NCBI GenBank assembly: GCA_964631745.1
Contig: CAZVWV010000152.1
Location: 1 to 8,396, forward strand
Length of the DNA: 8,396 nucleotides
From: CAZVWV01 sp964631745
GTDB taxonomy: Bacteria > Bdellovibrionota_C > UBA2361 > JBGSMV01
Direction of reading: 5' to 3'
The notes under the pieces are model-generated. The model made no database searches, was not told the origin of the DNA, and saw only the letters and a list, made by a program, of their open reading frames with translations. Below, in pieces: positions 6,534 to 8,396 of this stretch (the stretch's first letter is position 1; each line of letters opens with the position of its first letter). Both the position numbers and the translations under genes were made by a program.

Positions 6534-7171
6534 ACGACCCCCACAATAAATTCGAGCAATAAGTCAACATTCTTGCTTCTGTACACCCTCGCGACCTCGT
6601 ACATATGGCGTTTATCAAATGATCGCAACTCTTCGATATTGATCCTAAGATCCTCCACCAACAATTGCTCCAGTGCCGTCAAGTCGGCTTGCTTTGTGAT
6701 AGCCCCCGAGAGAGCTAGCTTGTCCGCCAAAGCTTTCTCTCTACTGGCAATTAAGAAAAATTCTCCTTCAGAGTATTGCTCTAATCTAAGGCCTACTGAG
6801 TATCTCGCTAAACTTAGGTGCTTATACGAAAACGTTCCCAAAAAAGTTTTGAAAACTTTGCTGCTTCTACTCGTTACACTCGTTATTTCCGACACCCGTT
6901 CAGGAATGAGTCCGTAGAAAGCTAAGGCGTAGTCCAAAGAAACATATGAGGGGCCGTGAATCAGATTCGCTAACACTTCCTTGGAGGCAGGTCGCCGCGA
7001 CCAATCCGGCCCAAAAATATACAGACCTTTCTTAACACGTAGAATTTGCTTTGAGCTTAGCAAACTCGAGATTTTATCCCGCGGTCGGCGGTATTCCCGA
7101 AGGGCAAGCGTTAGGGCGCCGTAGTCGAACTCCTCCCTTTGAATACTCTGTCTTATCCGGTTCATTTTCAC
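6530..7171 (-). CDS. abiEi: AbiEi-type antitoxin and autorepressor
   Basis: Antitoxin of the AbiE type IV system, 213 aa from GTG at 7171 or 211 aa from ATG at 7165. I favour the ATG because GGGTGA lies just before it and the GTG has nothing in front. Residues 15-55 form an N-terminal winged helix-turn-helix ending in RVKKGLYIFGPDW. A conserved AbiEi core follows: GPSYVSLDYALAFYGLIPER at 73-92, ITSVTSRSSK at 96-105, then GTFSYKHL. FFLIASREKALADKL at 138-152 is also typical. In characterised systems AbiEi neutralises the toxin without stably binding it and represses its own promoter through inverted repeats. Such repeats are present just upstream. The gene overlaps abiEii by 4 bp, giving the usual antitoxin-toxin order. 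Confidence 0.9.
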   Translation of the reverse strand: MKMNRIRQSIQREEFDYGALTLALREYRRPRDKISSLLSSKQILRVKKGLYIFGPDWSRRPASKEVLANLIHGPSYVSLDYALAFYGLIPERVSEITSVTSRSSKVFKTFLGTFSYKHLSLARYSVGLRLEQYSEGEFFLIASREKALADKLALSGAITKQADLTALEQLLVEDLRINIEELRSFDKRHMYEVARVYRSKNVDLLLEFIVGVV

Positions 7172-7172
7172 C

Positions 7173-7201
7173 CAGTATGTCGAATATTATCCGACATACT
7201 G
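7173..7201. promoter_or_regulatory. Proximal AbiEi operator candidate (inverted repeat 1)
   Basis: CAGTATGTCG (7173-7182) and CGACATACTG (7192-7201) are perfect 10-bp inverted arms separated by 9 bp. The spacer AATATTATC contains, on the minus strand, the -10 hexamer of the abiE promoter, and the left arm abuts the antitoxin start. A repressor bound here would block RNA polymerase. Autoregulation through paired inverted repeats is known for AbiEi proteins; binding here is inferred. Confidence 0.75.
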
Positions 7202-7214
7202 CATTATTATGCAA
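7186..7214 (-). promoter_or_regulatory. abiE promoter (-35 TTGCAT, -10 GATAAT)
   Basis: On the minus strand TTGCAT (7209-7214) is followed after 17 bp by GATAAT (7186-7191), five of six matches to the -10 consensus. Transcription would begin near 7179, giving a leader of only about 8-14 bases before abiEi. The -10 lies within operator repeat 1 and the -35 lies between the two repeats, an arrangement that makes repression easy to explain. Confidence 0.6.
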
Positions 7215-7227
7215 TATAAAACATGTC

Positions 7228-7250
7228 TATGTCGACGGTTTCCCGACATA
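7228..7250. promoter_or_regulatory. Distal AbiEi operator candidate (inverted repeat 2)
   Basis: TATGTCG (7228-7234) and CGACATA (7244-7250) are perfect arms with the same 9-bp spacing as repeat 1. On the right side the match to repeat 1 extends to CGACATACTGC. The centres of the two repeats are 52 bp apart, about five helical turns, so two bound repressors could lie on the same face of the DNA and cooperate. This copy sits upstream of the -35 hexamer. A lone half-site CGACAT recurs at 7280-7285. Confidence 0.7.
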
Positions 7251-7479
7251 CTGCCGAAATTGCAAGCTATTTTTTGTTGCGACATGAGCACGGAACCCTA
7301 GCACCGCTCGGGGAGTACATCGTAGAGGTGAGCGAAGGCGGACTGAAACTGCCCGCACTTATTGAGCAGATACCTCTTCTTGACTATATCATACCTTGTT
7401 TCTAGCGAGTCAGGGATATGGGTCCATTCCAGGATCATTGGTAGCCGGGCATCTGCGTAGGTATGGTACGCTAGAGGCT

Positions 7480-7809
7480 TTAACGCGCGATCTCGCTGCT
7501 GGTTGCAGCAGTACAATGTTTATCCTGACACGTGCAAAGCGAAATCTCTGCATGGCCGCAGATGCCGAGCATGCCCTGGGCGCTGCAAATTTGGGCAACT
7601 ATTTTTGGGTCTACAGGGGCTGATTTATTTAGGCATTTTGGAAAATAGCCGCAGCAGTTTCGCACGTCCTTAATGGCACAGTCCGAGTCGGTCTGGCAGG
7701 ATGTGTTTAGGTCCTTATAATAGCTCTCTAGGTCCGTATACTCAGCTTGCAGTGGGCAGCTCCACGAAAGCAGGCAGAGAGAAATTATGGCCGCAAAACA
7801 CCGCCTCAT
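7480..7809 (-). CDS. Small secreted cysteine-rich protein, function unknown
   Basis: A 109-aa protein with an N-terminal signal peptide: MRRCF, then a hydrophobic stretch to about residue 19, and a plausible signal peptidase I site after LQA at residue 22. Cys18 does not sit in a good lipobox, so a lipoprotein is less likely. The mature part has ten cysteines, at 38, 44, 52, 53, 59, 75, 84, 92, 94 and 99, enough for five disulfides, which implies folding in the periplasm or outside the cell. The motif CQTDSDC followed by a Cys-Cys pair and a closing CTCQDKHC resembles small multi-cysteine domains of unknown role. The ATG overlaps the stop of the upstream receiver-domain gene by 4 bp (ATGA), so the two are translationally coupled. 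I do not recognise the family with certainty. Confidence 0.75.
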   Translation of the reverse strand: MRRCFAAIISLCLLSWSCPLQAEYTDLESYYKDLNTSCQTDSDCAIKDVRNCCGYFPKCLNKSAPVDPKIVAQICSAQGMLGICGHAEISLCTCQDKHCTAATSSEIAR

Positions 7810-8396
7810 ACGGGCAAGCTCCTAGGTTGCGAGTTCAATAGCTGCTCCAAACTTGCTTTGCTCACTACAATCTCCTTGATTGAGCGCAGGAGCTGAGGGG
7901 AGATTTCGTTGATGATCTTCATATCGCGGCTCTCTGTCGCCACCTGTAGAATCGATAGAAAAGAGGCAAAAAGAGTGTACCCAAACATCGCCAGCGGCAC
8001 CAGTTCTAGATTAATCTTCTTGAGTGCCTCGAAGTCCCGCTGGGCAACCGCGTACGTAAATTTTTCTCTGATAGCCGGTAAGTCCTGAATATATTTCAAG
8101 ACGGAGTTGGCATAGTCCGGATTTTCGCGAACTTGTTTTGGAATAACTGGAAGCAGGGGGAGTTCAACCGAACGCTTAACGGGCTGCTTGTGCGTTAAAT
8201 GATGCCTTAAGGCGTCAAGCAGGGCCTTGGGGCCCTTGAGCTTGCTGACGTGCGCATCGCAACCCGCCACTAAGCACTTTTCCTCGTCAGCCGGAGTTGA
8301 GCCAGCCGTCATTGCCAAAATCGGCATATCGTAACCTTGCTGGCGAAGTCGCTGCGCCGCGGCGTGCCCATCCATGACGGGCATGTTAATGTCCAT
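7806..8396 (-). CDS. Receiver-domain protein with degenerate HPt-like C-terminus (5' part outside window)
   Basis: The C-terminal 196 residues of a two-component protein, probably a hybrid sensor kinase or multidomain response regulator. The visible part starts in the middle of a receiver domain at MDINMPVMDG, so the Met at the window edge is internal. Asp2 is the expected phosphoacceptor. PILAMTAG with Thr30 and HVSK with Lys52 are the conserved switch and lysine positions. A linker follows at 70-90, then a helical domain (about 93-185) that looks like HPt: the stretch RDFEALKKINLELVPLAMFG at 120-139 matches the pattern around the HPt histidine. The phosphoacceptor position is Leu130 instead, and there is no His anywhere in the domain. 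The stop overlaps the start of the cysteine-rich gene. The receiver call is sure; the HPt call is moderate. Confidence 0.82.
   Translation of the reverse strand: MDINMPVMDGHAAAQRLRQQGYDMPILAMTAGSTPADEEKCLVAGCDAHVSKLKGPKALLDALRHHLTHKQPVKRSVELPLLPVIPKQVRENPDYANSVLKYIQDLPAIREKFTYAVAQRDFEALKKINLELVPLAMFGYTLFASFLSILQVATESRDMKIINEISPQLLRSIKEIVVSKASLEQLLNSQPRSLPV

Noticed and set aside
7254..7479. Possible gene or RNA between the abiE control region and the cysteine-rich gene
   Set aside because: Several short open frames overlap on both strands, none with a start signal or recognisable motif. I see only a lone CGACAT half-site at 7280-7285.
1..8396. CRISPR array, tRNA or rRNA genes
   Set aside because: No regularly spaced repeat array, tRNA-like fold or rRNA sequence was recognised on either strand.

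Overview
The window looks like ordinary Gram-negative bacterial chromosome, probably proteobacterial, from a draft or metagenome assembly (49 Ns at 3360-3408). The evidence is a peptidoglycan gene (murI), a dTDP-rhamnose gene (rfbA), a BipA/TypA GTPase, a MoxR ATPase and a hybrid two-component protein. I cannot name a genus. Several starts have no clear Shine-Dalgarno sequence.

Layout. Positions 1-628 hold no convincing gene. This stretch has a GC-rich, hairpin-rich block between two copies of a 20-bp sequence, and two short minus-strand frames ending in the same residues. Positions 629-2302 (+) hold murI and rfbA with no bases between stop and start. Positions 2316-3305 (-) hold a MoxR-family ATPase that converges on rfbA. 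The Ns cover the start of typA, which then runs (+) to 5179. Positions 5180-5666 are accessory-looking: a palindrome over the typA stop, a repeat cluster like an insertion-sequence end, and a C-terminal remnant of a minus-strand gene. Positions 5667-7171 (-) hold a two-gene AbiE type IV toxin-antitoxin operon. Positions 7172-7479 hold its control region, then about 225 bp in which I see nothing. Positions 7480-8396 (-) hold a small secreted cysteine-rich protein translationally coupled to a receiver-domain protein that runs off the window edge.

The most informative system is AbiE. The antitoxin gene abiEi lies upstream of the nucleotidyltransferase toxin gene abiEii with a 4-bp overlap. Upstream of abiEi are two inverted repeats of the same design (TATGTCG, 9 bp, CGACATA), 52 bp centre to centre. 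The promoter-proximal copy encloses a good -10 hexamer in its spacer. This gives a concrete autorepression model. The second point of interest is the receiver protein: its C-terminal half resembles an HPt phosphotransfer domain but has no histidine where the phosphoacceptor should be, and it is coupled to a secreted protein with ten cysteines.
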